Shown here in pieces: positions 34,295-42,914 of a stretch of 64,000 nucleotides of DNA; positions within the stretch are counted from its first letter, which is position 1, and each line of letters begins with the position of its first letter. The stretch comes from Chryseobacterium sp. JV274 (GTDB lineage Bacteria > Bacteroidota > Bacteroidia > Flavobacteriales > Weeksellaceae). Location: contig NZ_LR824569.1 of NCBI RefSeq assembly GCF_903969135.1, positions 1 through 64,000 on the forward strand, in the 5' to 3' direction. The notes beneath the pieces are model-generated. The model saw nothing but the letters and a program-made list of their open reading frames with translations. It ran no database searches and was not told where the DNA came from. Position numbers and translations under genes: made by a program.

Positions 34295-34533
34295 TCATTT
34301 TCTTTTGGAGCGCATGGCTTTTGTTTTTGTGGCAGAAGTGTCATTCAGGAAATCCTGATATTCTTTACTTTCTATAGGGAACAGGGCAACTTTCTTATCT
34401 TTATTATGATGGATTCCGAATCCATATCTTTTAACTAAAGGAGAAGATCAAAGGCAGGCCTGGCCTGGGAAACAGGGCAGGCTTCGGCTGTTTCAATAAA
34501 GGTGTTCATATAATTAGTAGTGTATTGTTTCAT
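34295..34533 (-). pseudogene. Decayed remnant of a DUF6157-like small protein gene
   Basis: The minus strand reads MKQYTTNYMNTFIETAEACP and then meets a stop after about 33 codons. In another frame the sequence resumes with VKRYGFGIHHNKDKKVALFP and ends EYQDFLNDTSA...KAMRSKRK. This matches, from memory, the two ends of DUF6157 proteins of about 130 residues, whose middle (the YTSDDVLF region) is absent. It is best read as an internally deleted and frameshifted relic. Function of the intact family is unknown. Confidence 0.65.
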
Positions 34534-34539
34534 TTTCTG

Positions 34540-34898
34540 ACATTTAATTGATGTTTTTATTGAATCCAGCTAGTAAGAGATCTTATGAATATAATTCTAT
34601 CTTGTGGATTATCAAAGTTATAGATGTCTAATATTTTTTTATTTAAAAAAAATTAACTAATTTTATAATAATGAATTTACAAATATAATCACTTGTAAAT
34701 CAACATGTTTTATTATTGTTTGGTTGTTTTTAACTTTTGAGATTCAACATAATGTGAGAAATATGTAAAAAAAGCTTTGATTTGAAATTTTTAATTGTAT
34801 CTTGCATACGTTTATATTTGGAATCAATATTTGTTCATTAATTTATGTTGTTTTTCTTTTATATACCAAATTTTTATTAATTTTTTAATTTATTTAAA
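34540..34898 (+). promoter_or_regulatory. Long AT-rich leader/promoter region of the RRM gene
   Basis: About 360 bases hold no ORF. TATATTTG at 34813-34820 matches the -7 consensus and would give an untranslated leader of roughly 70 bases. Long, AT-rich leaders are usual for cold-shock-regulated RNA-binding protein genes, but no specific cold-shock motif is identifiable by eye. Confidence 0.4.
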
Positions 34899-35264
34899 AT
34901 GAACATTTTTGTTTCAAACATCAATTACGCAACTAAAGAGTATGAGTTGCACGATCTATTCGCAGAATTTGGTGATGTATCATCAGCTAAAATCGTTACA
35001 GACAGAGAAACTGGTCGTTCTAGAGGTTTCGGTTTCGTAGAGATGGGTGATGAAGAAGGACAGCAGGCTATTGAAGCTCTTAATCAAAAAGAATTCAACG
35101 GAAAAGCTCTAAACGTATCTGAGGCTAAGCCTAGAGAAGAAAAACCAAGAAGAAGCTTCGACAACAACCGTGGCGGAGGTTATGGTGGTGGTAACAACAA
35201 CCGTGGCGGAGGCTATGGTGGTGGTAACAACAACCGTGGCGGAGGCGGCGGAAATCGTTGGTAA
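34899..35264 (+). CDS. RRM RNA-binding protein with Gly/Asn/Arg-rich tail
   Basis: The 121-residue protein consists of one RNA recognition motif (RNP2 NIFVSNI near residues 2-8, RNP1 RGFGFVEM at 42-49) and a low-complexity tail built from a unit GGGYGGGNNNR present twice with a third partial copy. This is the layout of bacterial glycine-rich RRM proteins of the Rbp type, often cold-induced RNA chaperones. The repeat unit is also repeated at DNA level (about 33 bases), so tail length may vary between strains. It has its own terminator. Confidence 0.92.
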   Translation: MNIFVSNINYATKEYELHDLFAEFGDVSSAKIVTDRETGRSRGFGFVEMGDEEGQQAIEALNQKEFNGKALNVSEAKPREEKPRRSFDNNRGGGYGGGNNNRGGGYGGGNNNRGGGGGNRW

Positions 35265-35272
35265 AAAATATG

Positions 35273-35297
35273 AAGCGGCTTAAAGCCGCTTTTTTTA
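35273..35297 (+). terminator. RRM gene terminator
   Basis: AAGCGGCTT and AAGCCGCTT form a compact hairpin followed by T7. Confidence 0.85.
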
Positions 35298-35402
35298 TAT
35301 AATTTAATTTCCAGTAAATCATTTGATTAGAGTTTGTATTGAAATATTGAGGTGTTTTGGCATAATTTTAGAAAATTATCAATCAATCAAAAAGTAATTA
35401 TA

Positions 35403-36155
35403 ATGAAAAAACATTTATTAGCATTAATGATGGTGTTTGGTGGATTATTAATCAATGCACAAAACATTTATACGGGTCAGAGCCTAGAGCAAAACAGAAA
35501 GTATTGGGCAAGTAACAACCGATATTATCTGATTTTTCAGAATGATGGCAACCTTGTTTTATACAATAGAGCTGGTGCCTCAATGTGGGATGCCAAAACA
35601 AATAATAAGGGAGTAAGAGCAGTTTTTCAGGAGGATGGAAACTTAGTAGTTTATACTCCGGGAAACGGAGTGGCTTTCAGTTCTAATACCAATGGCAGAA
35701 GAGCAGAAAGGTTAACTGTTCAGGATGACGGTAATCTTGTGATTTATAATGGTTCAAATCCTTTATGGGCGTCAAAAAGCGATTTAAAAAATGGCGGAAG
35801 AAATAATGGCTTCGGTCGCGGAAATGGTAATGTAAATACAGGACACAGATTCCGCAAAGGTGAAAAAGTATTTTCTCCTAATGGCAACTATTATTTAGGT
35901 TTCCAAAATGATGGAAATCTGGTTTTATCCTATGATAGCGGTGATGTAATCTGGGCAGCCGGAACAGATAACAAAGGAAGCAGAGCTGAATTTCAAGCTG
36001 ATGGAAACCTTGTTGTATATGATTCTTATAATAAACCTGTCTGGAGTTCAAATACTTCCCGCAGAGGAGCGAATAAGCTTTCCGTACAAAATGACGGAAA
36101 TCTGGTAATCTACGGAGATTATACTCCACTATGGAGTTCCGGAACCAATAGATAA
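35403..36155 (+). CDS. Exported tandem bulb-type mannose-binding (B-lectin) protein
   Basis: The 250-residue protein has a signal peptide (MKKHLLALMMVFGGLLINA then Q) and two B-lectin domains of about 110 residues joined by a Gly/Asn-rich linker (GGRNNGFGRGNGN). Each domain has three motifs of the QxDxNxVxY mannose-binding type: QNDGNLVLY, QEDGNLVVY and QDDGNLVIY, then QNDGNLVLS, QADGNLVVY and QNDGNLVIY. Only the fourth lacks the terminal Tyr. No catalytic domain, T9SS domain or lipobox is seen. Related tandem lectins include LlpA-type bacteriocins and plant lectins. Glycan binding outside the cell is likely, but its purpose is unknown. ATG 35403 is chosen for the signal peptide. Confidence 0.85.
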   Translation: MKKHLLALMMVFGGLLINAQNIYTGQSLEQNRKYWASNNRYYLIFQNDGNLVLYNRAGASMWDAKTNNKGVRAVFQEDGNLVVYTPGNGVAFSSNTNGRRAERLTVQDDGNLVIYNGSNPLWASKSDLKNGGRNNGFGRGNGNVNTGHRFRKGEKVFSPNGNYYLGFQNDGNLVLSYDSGDVIWAAGTDNKGSRAEFQADGNLVVYDSYNKPVWSSNTSRRGANKLSVQNDGNLVIYGDYTPLWSSGTNR

Positions 36156-36174
36156 AACATTTTCTATATACAAT

Positions 36175-36205
36175 AAAAAAGACTGTCCCTGTGGCAGTCT
36201 TTTTT
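36175..36205. terminator. Terminator between lectin and DUF4153 genes
   Basis: Stem AAAAAAGACTG / CAGTCTTTTTT is symmetrical and can serve both convergent genes. Confidence 0.85.
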
Positions 36206-36213
36206 ATGATTTA

Positions 36214-37998
36214 TTATTTTAATCTTATCAGAATATAAACATTCTCATAATAAATGCTGGCCAGCTCATTATCGGAATATTTTTCTTTTGTAATTTCACT
36301 GAAAATAAGCTTGACATGGTACTTGCCCAAATCAGATTCCATTGCTATATCAGGAACTTTTACGGTGCCGTTTTTGTTTTTGTTTTCTTCAAATAAATGA
36401 ATGATTTTCGGCCCAAAATCTACCTCTTCTTTAGAATTTAATCTCAGTCTCAATGAGGATTTATCAGTCAGCTGATCTATAAGTTCAAACTGGTCTTCAT
36501 TCAGTTTCTGCGGGTCGCTGCTGTAACGATGGAAAGAAAGTAAATACTGATAGTTTTCGATTCCTATAATTTGTTTTTCAGGAACAAGAACGATTCTGTT
36601 CAGTTCGTAAGGTCTATTTTTAACGGTGATATTTACATCCGAAAATTTATTTTGAATAGTATAATTGATGCTGTAAAATGTACCCTTTTCAATATTATCA
36701 GATAACTCATTCTGATCTTTTTTATTCAGGAGACTTGATAAAAATTCACCTTGTTTTCTCTCTGCCAGAAATTCAAATTTATCAGCAATTTCATTACGGA
36801 TTGTATCTGTAACTTTTTTATTAAAATTAATTTTACCGGCACTGATTAACTGATTTTGATTTAAAATATTCATCAGTTCTGTCTTCTGACTTCTCTTGGC
36901 AACACTGAAAGCATTAAAGTAAGGGAAGATTAAAGCAAAAGCTCCAAATAAAAATAAGCTGACTGGAATAAACTTTATTGTTGCCTTTCTATTGAAAATA
37001 AAGTAAATAACAATGCTGAGCAGCCAAAGTGCAAGAAGGAAAACAAAGTATCTCGGTTCTGTATAGCCATACTCCAGAATTCTTGTGAAAATAGCCGTGA
37101 AAAGCAAGATGATCAAAGGAACAATAGTATAGTAAAATGCCTTTGAAAATATCTTAACCCATGATTTTGCATTTTCCTCTTTTAATGGATGTACCAGAAG
37201 CAATGCCAGAATCCCAACAATGCTGTAGGCTAAAACAAGATAAGAAACCCAGCCTCTTGGAAGCTGCCAGTTGATCAGGATTTTAAAAGAATAAAAATAA
37301 AGAATTGCTACATAAATAAGCAGCAGCGGGATTAAGATAAACTGAGTGAAAAACTTTAAAACAACAGGATATGTTCCGTCTTTTTCAAGATTATTTAGCC
37401 CTTTATCACTGAATAAAAGAAAAATGAAACTACTCCCGAAAATAGCCAGAACAAAAAATGTATCTGTATAAATTCTGTGATGAAAATGAAAATCAAAAAG
37501 TTTATCAACAGCTAAAATGGCCAATTCAACTCCGCCGGTCAAAACGCCTGTGAATACAACAGTAAGGAAGAAATTGACAAAAAGATTTTTGTTATACTGC
37601 CAGAATCTGAGCTCTCTGTCTTTTTGAAGAAACGGAATAAAAGAAACCAATAAGTGGGAGAGAAGAGCCGTAATTGCAATGATATAAGCATAAACTTCGG
37701 TGAAATTATTCTTTTTATCAGGCAGGATACAGTAGAACCCAATAAGAAAAGCAACGCCACATAAGTGTAATAGTAACTCTTTCCCGATTCTCTGTGATAC
37801 CATTTTCAGGGCAAACATGAGCGAAATACCGAGACAGGCACAAATAGTGAACTTTATATATGTTGTAACTTGTTCAAGCTCTGTTTCAACAATGCAGATG
37901 GCACCAACTGCAGCTAATAAAGCCACTGCCAGAACCATTGGATAACGGAAAATGACCTCATTAGCCCGGCTTAATGTTTCTTGGAATTTTGTTTTCAT
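36214..37998 (-). CDS. DUF4153 polytopic membrane protein
   Basis: The 594-residue protein has about a dozen hydrophobic helices in the first 390 residues (for example MVLAVALLAAVGAICIV, SHLLVSFIPFL, FFLTVVFTGVLTGGVELAIL), followed by a soluble C-terminal region of about 200 residues. NWQLPRGWVSYLVLAYSIVG is the conserved block of the DUF4153 family. Function is unknown. It is the last gene of a minus-strand operon with a BlaI-like regulator (24-base gap) and a PAP2 phosphatase, suggesting an envelope process. Confidence 0.85.
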   Translation of the reverse strand: MKTKFQETLSRANEVIFRYPMVLAVALLAAVGAICIVETELEQVTTYIKFTICACLGISLMFALKMVSQRIGKELLLHLCGVAFLIGFYCILPDKKNNFTEVYAYIIAITALLSHLLVSFIPFLQKDRELRFWQYNKNLFVNFFLTVVFTGVLTGGVELAILAVDKLFDFHFHHRIYTDTFFVLAIFGSSFIFLLFSDKGLNNLEKDGTYPVVLKFFTQFILIPLLLIYVAILYFYSFKILINWQLPRGWVSYLVLAYSIVGILALLLVHPLKEENAKSWVKIFSKAFYYTIVPLIILLFTAIFTRILEYGYTEPRYFVFLLALWLLSIVIYFIFNRKATIKFIPVSLFLFGAFALIFPYFNAFSVAKRSQKTELMNILNQNQLISAGKINFNKKVTDTIRNEIADKFEFLAERKQGEFLSSLLNKKDQNELSDNIEKGTFYSINYTIQNKFSDVNITVKNRPYELNRIVLVPEKQIIGIENYQYLLSFHRYSSDPQKLNEDQFELIDQLTDKSSLRLRLNSKEEVDFGPKIIHLFEENKNKNGTVKVPDIAMESDLGKYHVKLIFSEITKEKYSDNELASIYYENVYILIRLK

Positions 37999-38022
37999 AA
38001 TTTGGTGTTTTTGAGAGTAAGA

Positions 38023-38520
38023 TTAATCTTTTTTCTTCTTTTTCTTTTTGTCCTTGTCCTTGTCCTTGTCTTTCTCTTTTCCTTTGGTTCTCTTTTCTTT
38101 TTTAGGACTTAAGATTTCTTCAGCAATTTCAAACTTCGGTTCTTCAACCTTTGCTGGTTTTATTTCGATTTTTAGATCAAAATATCCTTTCATATCTTCC
38201 TGGGAGATTAATTTTTGGCTTAATAAAAGCTCCAGGATTTCCTTCCCTGAATTATTAAAGAAGGTATGTGAAAGTTCTTTCAATAGAAATTTTTTATATC
38301 CTTCCAAAGGAACAAGCACTGTATATTTGAAAATTCTTCCTTCTTTTACGGTGGATAGATAGCCTTTCTCAACCAATATTTTCAAATAAGTTGAAACCGT
38401 ATTCTGGTGTGGTTTAGGTTCCGGATGCTGTTCCATAACTTCCTTCAGATAGAAAGATTCCATTTTCCAAAACAGCTTCATAAAGTTTTCTTCTGCGGCA
38501 GTAAGATGATTTATTTTCAT
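38023..38520 (-). CDS. BlaI/MecI/CopY-like regulator with Lys/Asp repeat tail
   Basis: The 165-residue protein has an N-terminal winged helix of the BlaI type: HLTAAEENFMKLFWKMESFY, PKPHQNTVSTYLKILVEKGY with the recognition helix, and GRIFKYTVLV. A dimerisation segment follows. The last about 30 residues are a Lys-rich tail with KD dipeptides encoded by a hexanucleotide repeat. BlaI proteins usually work with a BlaR1-type sensor protease, but none is adjacent. The start is ATG 38520; the open frame upstream overlaps the PAP2 gene. It lies 8 bases after the PAP2 gene and 24 before DUF4153. Confidence 0.85.
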   Translation of the reverse strand: MKINHLTAAEENFMKLFWKMESFYLKEVMEQHPEPKPHQNTVSTYLKILVEKGYLSTVKEGRIFKYTVLVPLEGYKKFLLKELSHTFFNNSGKEILELLLSQKLISQEDMKGYFDLKIEIKPAKVEEPKFEIAEEILSPKKEKRTKGKEKDKDKDKDKKKKKKKD

Positions 38521-38528
38521 AGAGAATT

Positions 38529-39131
38529 CTAATGTTGAAATTGAATATTGCAATAAAGATAGATAAAAGATACCATAAAAGCTATTCCAGCTCCCATAAA
38601 TACTTCTTTTACGGTATGTCTTTTTAAAATAACGCGGGTAATCCCGACCAAAGCGGCAATTCCCAGCCATAACAGACCCATTTTCCAGTTGAGGCTAAAA
38701 AATAATGCTGCTACAAATATATTGAATGCGGTATGCATCGAGCTTTTGATGAAAAGATTGCTGATCTGTAACGCAAAAAGAAGAATTAAAATAAACAGCA
38801 TGACAAGATCAACAGATCCGTTTCTGATGTAATGGAAAAGAAGATAAGCAACCACACAGACTGCTATAAATATATACAGTGTTTTTCTTTGAACCCGGTT
38901 GGATACATCCATATTGGTATATCTTCCTGTTTTCACATTCCATACCAGCCAAATGACAACCGGGATAATAATCATTGCTAATATGGGAATGAAGTACATC
39001 ATAGAATCTTTAAGAGTGTATTCCCTGATACTCATATATATGAAAAAAATGATCAGAGAGACCAGAGGATTGAAAAAATCGGAGATGACTTTTGAAATTT
39101 TGTGTAATAATGAAGACTGCTTTTCTTCCAT
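38529..39131 (-). CDS. PAP2 superfamily membrane phosphatase
   Basis: The 200-residue protein has about six hydrophobic helices. SSMHTAFNIFVAALFF and TRVILKRHTVKEVFMGAGIA carry the Ser-x-His and Arg-x5-His motifs of PAP2/type 2 phosphatidic acid phosphatases; the first motif (Kx6RP) is not clear, so the catalytic site may be divergent. Such enzymes act on lipid phosphates, for example undecaprenyl pyrophosphate or lipid A, at the membrane. The start is ATG 39131, where the hydrophilic N-terminus begins. It is the first gene of the PAP2, BlaI-like, DUF4153 operon. Confidence 0.82.
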   Translation of the reverse strand: MEEKQSSLLHKISKVISDFFNPLVSLIIFFIYMSIREYTLKDSMMYFIPILAMIIIPVVIWLVWNVKTGRYTNMDVSNRVQRKTLYIFIAVCVVAYLLFHYIRNGSVDLVMLFILILLFALQISNLFIKSSMHTAFNIFVAALFFSLNWKMGLLWLGIAALVGITRVILKRHTVKEVFMGAGIAFMVSFIYLYCNIQFQH

Positions 39132-39331
39132 AATCAAATTTAAAAACCAAATATACCAATATAACCTCAAAAACCAAACGAAAAAGCAGAGGGGTGAAAG
39201 GTGCTGGATTATCTGAAAATGACTCAATGTCAGTTGCTTTTGATAAATAAAATTTTTTTCAGCTTTTTTAAACTAATATTAAATTTTGCCGAAAATGTAT
39301 ACCTTTAGCTAACCAGTTTTAATCTTATATC

Positions 39332-39763
39332 ATGAAACATTTATTCACATTCTTCCTGATAATTGCAGGTTGTTTTACTTTTGGACAAAAGCTTTCTCAG
39401 GAAAATACTTCTGCACTGCCAGCTCCTGTGCATCAGTTAAGAATTTATGAAGTTCCCAAAGAGAATAAGCAGGTTTTTCTGGACCGCTTCAGGGATCATG
39501 CACTCAGGATAATGAAGAAATATGGTTTTACTATTGTATCGATCTGGGAATCGGAATTCAGGGAAAAAACAGAATTTGTTTACCTGCTTGAGTGGAAAGA
39601 TGAATATACAATGAAAACAGCGTGGGAAGGATTTATGGCAGATAAAGAATGGAAGGAGATTAAAGCGAGAACAGCAAAACAATATGGTAATTTCGTTAAT
39701 GAAATTGAAGACAGAACCCTGAAACTTACAGATTTTTCCCCGGAAAAGAAGCTCTTGAAATAA
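39332..39763 (+). CDS. Exported NIPSNAP family protein
   Basis: The 143-residue protein has a signal peptide (MKHLFTFFLIIAGCFTFG then Q) and one NIPSNAP domain of the dimeric alpha-beta barrel fold: HQLRIYEVPKENKQVFLDRF, FTIVSIWESEFREKTEFVYL and WEGFMADKEWKEIKARTAKQ. Function of exported NIPSNAP proteins is unknown. It has a divergent arrangement with the PAP2 gene and is followed by about 300 bases without a gene. Confidence 0.85.
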   Translation: MKHLFTFFLIIAGCFTFGQKLSQENTSALPAPVHQLRIYEVPKENKQVFLDRFRDHALRIMKKYGFTIVSIWESEFREKTEFVYLLEWKDEYTMKTAWEGFMADKEWKEIKARTAKQYGNFVNEIEDRTLKLTDFSPEKKLLK

Positions 39764-40035
39764 CCAAAAGATATATTAACAATAATTAAAGAGGAAAGAA
39801 ACAGGGGCGCAAAAAGTAACAAATCCTGATGTCTCCGAATTATGTATTGTTTCAGAAAAACCATATGGATAGGCTGATTCCTTATATATCATGGTAAGAA
39901 TGTAATGGATAAAGCGCCACCTCATCAGTCTTTCAAGGGGTCGAAAATTAAGAATAATCCATTCGGCCTGCAAATAGATTTTACAGAAAAAACGAAAAGT
40001 TATCTATGTATAGAATAAAAACAAAGTTTTTTTCA
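39764..40035. other. Non-coding interval before pdhA
   Basis: About 270 bases without a credible gene. A 65-codon open frame on the minus strand (39776-39973) has no recognisable sequence and no promoter. No strong hairpin was found, so the NIPSNAP gene has no obvious terminator. Confidence 0.4.
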
Positions 40036-40043
40036 TAATTTTG
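40036..40043 (+). promoter_or_regulatory. pdhA -7 promoter element
   Basis: TAATTTTG fits TAnnTTTG, 37 bases before the pdhA ATG. Confidence 0.45.
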
Positions 40044-40080
40044 CTCAACTATTTCATCATAAAAAAGCAAGAGCTAACAC

Positions 40081-41082
40081 ATGAAAGAATTTTCTAAAGA
40101 GGTATACCTGAAGTGGTATGAAGATATGACAATGTGGAGAAGGTTTGAAGACAAATGCCGTTCTCTTTACCTAAAACAAAAGATCAGAGGATTTTTACAT
40201 TTGTATAACGGTCAGGAGGCTATTCCTGCAGGATTCACGCATGCCATGGATCTGACAAAGGATAGTATGATTACTGCTTACAGATGTCACATCCATCCAA
40301 TGGCGATGGGAGTAGATCCCAAAAGAATCATGGCTGAACTTTGCGGTAAAGCTACAGGTACATCCGGAGGTATGGGTGGATCTATGCACATTTTCAGTAA
40401 AGAACACCGTTTTTACGGAGGACACGGTATCGTTGGAGGACAAATTCCTTTGGGGGCAGGGATTGCTTTTGCAGATAAATATTTCGACAGAAAAGCAGTG
40501 AATATCTGTTTCTTCGGAGATGGAGCTGCAAGACAAGGTTCTTTACATGAGACATTCAATATGGCGATGAACTGGAAACTTCCTGTAGTATTTGTGGTAG
40601 AAAACAACCAATATGCAATGGGAACTTCTGTAAAAAGAACAGCCAACCACGAAGATATCTATAAACTAGGATTAGGATACGAAATGCCTTGTCTTGCTGT
40701 AGATGCAATGGATCCTGAAAAAGTAGCTGAAGCTGCTTATGAGGCTATTGAAAGAGCAAGAAGAGGAGATGGACCTACATTCATTGAAGCAAGAACATAC
40801 CGTTACAGAGGACACTCTATGTCTGATGCTGAGCCATACAGATCTAAAGAAGAAGTGGCTATTCATAAAAACGATGACCCAATTGAGCTTGTAAAACATA
40901 GAATTTTAGAAAACGGATGGGCTACGGAAGCAGACTTGGAAGCGATGGATAATAAATCAAGAGACTTCGTTGAGGAGTGTATTGAATTTATGGAAAATTC
41001 TCCATATCCAGAGGCAGAAAAGATCTATGAGTATGTATATGCTCAGGAAAACTATCCATTCCTAGACAAATTAGAAAATTAA
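40081..41082 (+). CDS. pdhA: Pyruvate dehydrogenase E1 component, alpha subunit
   Basis: E1-alpha binds thiamine pyrophosphate and decarboxylates pyruvate together with E1-beta. The 333-residue protein has MWRRFEDKCRSLYLKQKIRG, GGMGGSMHIF, GHGIVGGQIPLGAGIAFA, and the TPP motif GDGAARQGSLHETFNMAMNW with the distal Asn in VVENNQYAMG. YRYRGHSMSDAEPYRSKEE is the regulatory-loop region. The E2 gene follows after 86 bases, but the gene for E1-beta is not in the window, as is common in flavobacteria. Confidence 0.96.
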   Translation: MKEFSKEVYLKWYEDMTMWRRFEDKCRSLYLKQKIRGFLHLYNGQEAIPAGFTHAMDLTKDSMITAYRCHIHPMAMGVDPKRIMAELCGKATGTSGGMGGSMHIFSKEHRFYGGHGIVGGQIPLGAGIAFADKYFDRKAVNICFFGDGAARQGSLHETFNMAMNWKLPVVFVVENNQYAMGTSVKRTANHEDIYKLGLGYEMPCLAVDAMDPEKVAEAAYEAIERARRGDGPTFIEARTYRYRGHSMSDAEPYRSKEEVAIHKNDDPIELVKHRILENGWATEADLEAMDNKSRDFVEECIEFMENSPYPEAEKIYEYVYAQENYPFLDKLEN

Positions 41083-41168
41083 TAATTAGATAATTTGAGA
41101 ATTTGAAAATGAATTAGATTTTTTAATTCTCTCATCATCACATTAACAAATTATCATATTAGAAAATT

Positions 41169-42764
41169 ATGGCAGAAGTAATTACGATGCCCCGCCTATC
41201 CGACACTATGACGGAAGGTAAAGTGGCAAAATGGCATAAAAAAGTAGGAGATAAAGTAAAAGAAGGAGATATTTTAGCGGAAATTGAAACCGATAAAGCT
41301 GTTCAGGATTTTGAATCTGAAATAGAAGGTACCCTTTTATACGTAGGCGTAGAAGAAGGAGGCGCTGCTGCTGTAGACTCTGTTTTGGCTATTATCGGGA
41401 ATGAAGGAGAAGATATTTCAGGATTGACAGGTGGAGCTGCTGCTCCCGCTGCAGGAACTGAAGAAAAAAAATCAGAAGAACAGCCTAAAGCAGAAACTGC
41501 TGCCCCTGTTGCTGCGGAAGTTCCGGCTGGAGTAGAAGTTATTACAATGCCAAGACTTTCTGATACAATGACAGAAGGTAAAGTAGCTAAATGGCACAAA
41601 AATGTAGGAGATACAGTAAAAGAAGGTGATCTTCTTGCTGAGATCGAAACAGATAAAGCAGTACAGGATTTCGAATCTGAATTCAATGGCGTATTATTGA
41701 AGCAGGGTGTAGAAGAAGGAGGTGCTGCTCCGGTTGATTCTGTATTAGCAATCATTGGTCCTGCAGGAACAGATGTTTCTGCTGTAGGAGCTCCAAAAGC
41801 TGAAGCTGCATCAACTGAAAAACCGGCTGAACAGAAAGCAGAAGTTAAAACAGAAGAAAAAGCGGCTCCTGCTGCAGACTCTTCATCTTCTGACAGAGTA
41901 GCAATCTCTCCACTGGCTAAGAAAATGGCTCAGGATAAAGGGGTTGATATCCACAGTGTTCAGGGATCTGGTGAAAACGGAAGAATCGTTAAAAAAGATA
42001 TCGAAAACTATCAGCCAGCTGCAAAACCAGCTGCTTCAGCTCCAACAGCAAATGCTGCTCCGGTTGCAGTAAGCTTTGTACAGGGTGAAGATACAGAGAC
42101 TCCAAACTCTCAGGTAAGAAATATTATTGCAAAACGTCTTTCTGAAAGTAAATTCTCTGCTCCTCATTACTATCTGATGGTTGAGATCAACATGGATAAA
42201 GCTATTGAAGCAAGAAAAGAAATCAATTCTTTACCTGATACTAAAATCTCTTTCAATGATATGATCATTAAAGCAACTGCAATTGCTTTAAGAAAACACC
42301 CTCAGGTAAATTCAAGCTGGGCAGGTGATAAGATCATCCATAGAGGAAATATCAATATTGGTGTAGCAGTAGCTATTCCTGACGGATTGGTAGTGCCTGT
42401 ATTGAAAAATACAGATCAGATGACATATACACAGATTTCTGCATCCGTAAAAGATATGGCTTCAAGAGCTAAGAGCAAAGGTCTTAAGGCTAACGAAATG
42501 GAAGGATCTACATTCTCTATTTCCAACTTAGGAATGTTCGGAATCGAAACCTTTACAAGTATCATCAATCAGCCAAACTCTGCCATCCTTTCAGTAGGAG
42601 CAATTATCGAGAAACCAATCGTAAAAGATGGTCAGATCGTAGTTGGAAACACAATGAAACTTTCATTGGCATGTGACCACAGAGTTGTAGATGGTGCTAC
42701 AGGTGCTCAATTCTTACAGACATTAAGAACATATTTAGAAAGTCCATTAACATTGTTACTGTAA
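41169..42764 (+). CDS. pdhC: Pyruvate dehydrogenase E2 component (dihydrolipoyl acetyltransferase)
   Basis: E2 is the core of the pyruvate dehydrogenase complex and transfers acetyl groups from lipoyl-lysine to CoA. The 531-residue protein has two nearly identical lipoyl domains with ETDKAVQDFES (lipoyl-Lys43 and Lys163), Ala/Pro/Glu-rich linkers, a peripheral-subunit-binding domain (ISPLAKKMAQDKGVDIHSVQ then GSGENGRIVKKDIENY) and a catalytic domain ending DHRVVDGATGAQFLQTLRTY with the active-site His. The linker composition explains the low-complexity Ala runs. It is co-transcribed with pdhA and ends at a strong terminator. Confidence 0.96.
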   Translation: MAEVITMPRLSDTMTEGKVAKWHKKVGDKVKEGDILAEIETDKAVQDFESEIEGTLLYVGVEEGGAAAVDSVLAIIGNEGEDISGLTGGAAAPAAGTEEKKSEEQPKAETAAPVAAEVPAGVEVITMPRLSDTMTEGKVAKWHKNVGDTVKEGDLLAEIETDKAVQDFESEFNGVLLKQGVEEGGAAPVDSVLAIIGPAGTDVSAVGAPKAEAASTEKPAEQKAEVKTEEKAAPAADSSSSDRVAISPLAKKMAQDKGVDIHSVQGSGENGRIVKKDIENYQPAAKPAASAPTANAAPVAVSFVQGEDTETPNSQVRNIIAKRLSESKFSAPHYYLMVEINMDKAIEARKEINSLPDTKISFNDMIIKATAIALRKHPQVNSSWAGDKIIHRGNINIGVAVAIPDGLVVPVLKNTDQMTYTQISASVKDMASRAKSKGLKANEMEGSTFSISNLGMFGIETFTSIINQPNSAILSVGAIIEKPIVKDGQIVVGNTMKLSLACDHRVVDGATGAQFLQTLRTYLESPLTLLL

Positions 42765-42785
42765 TTTTCTAAAATGAAAATATTG

Positions 42786-42812
42786 AAACCTCCCAGCTTG
42801 GGAGGTTTTTTT
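42786..42812 (+). terminator. Terminator of the pdhA-E2 operon
   Basis: Stem AAACCTCCCA / TGGGAGGTTT with a 3-base loop is followed by a T-run. Confidence 0.88.
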
Positions 42813-42914
42813 GTTTTGGCTACATTAAAATGCAGATTCTTAATAAACTTATAGGAGGGAAATAAACTCTGAAAAAGAGAAAATACTTTTTTACATGCGT
42901 TTTATAGCTAAAAC

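Noticed and set aside
34540..34898. A structured RNA or riboswitch in the RRM gene leader.
   Set aside because: The region is long and AT-rich but shows no strong GC stem or known aptamer consensus.
35131..35322. A minus-strand 63-residue His/Tyr-rich ORF opposite the RRM gene.
   Set aside because: It is the antisense shadow of the Gly/Asn repeat codons; its repetitive text only mirrors the real gene.
39776..39973. A 65-codon minus-strand ORF before pdhA.
   Set aside because: Its translation shows no family motifs, codon use is unlike its neighbours, and there is no start context or promoter.
41303..41755. A 150-residue minus-strand ORF opposite the E2 gene.
   Set aside because: It is a shadow of the duplicated lipoyl domains and Ala-rich linker and has no independent signals.
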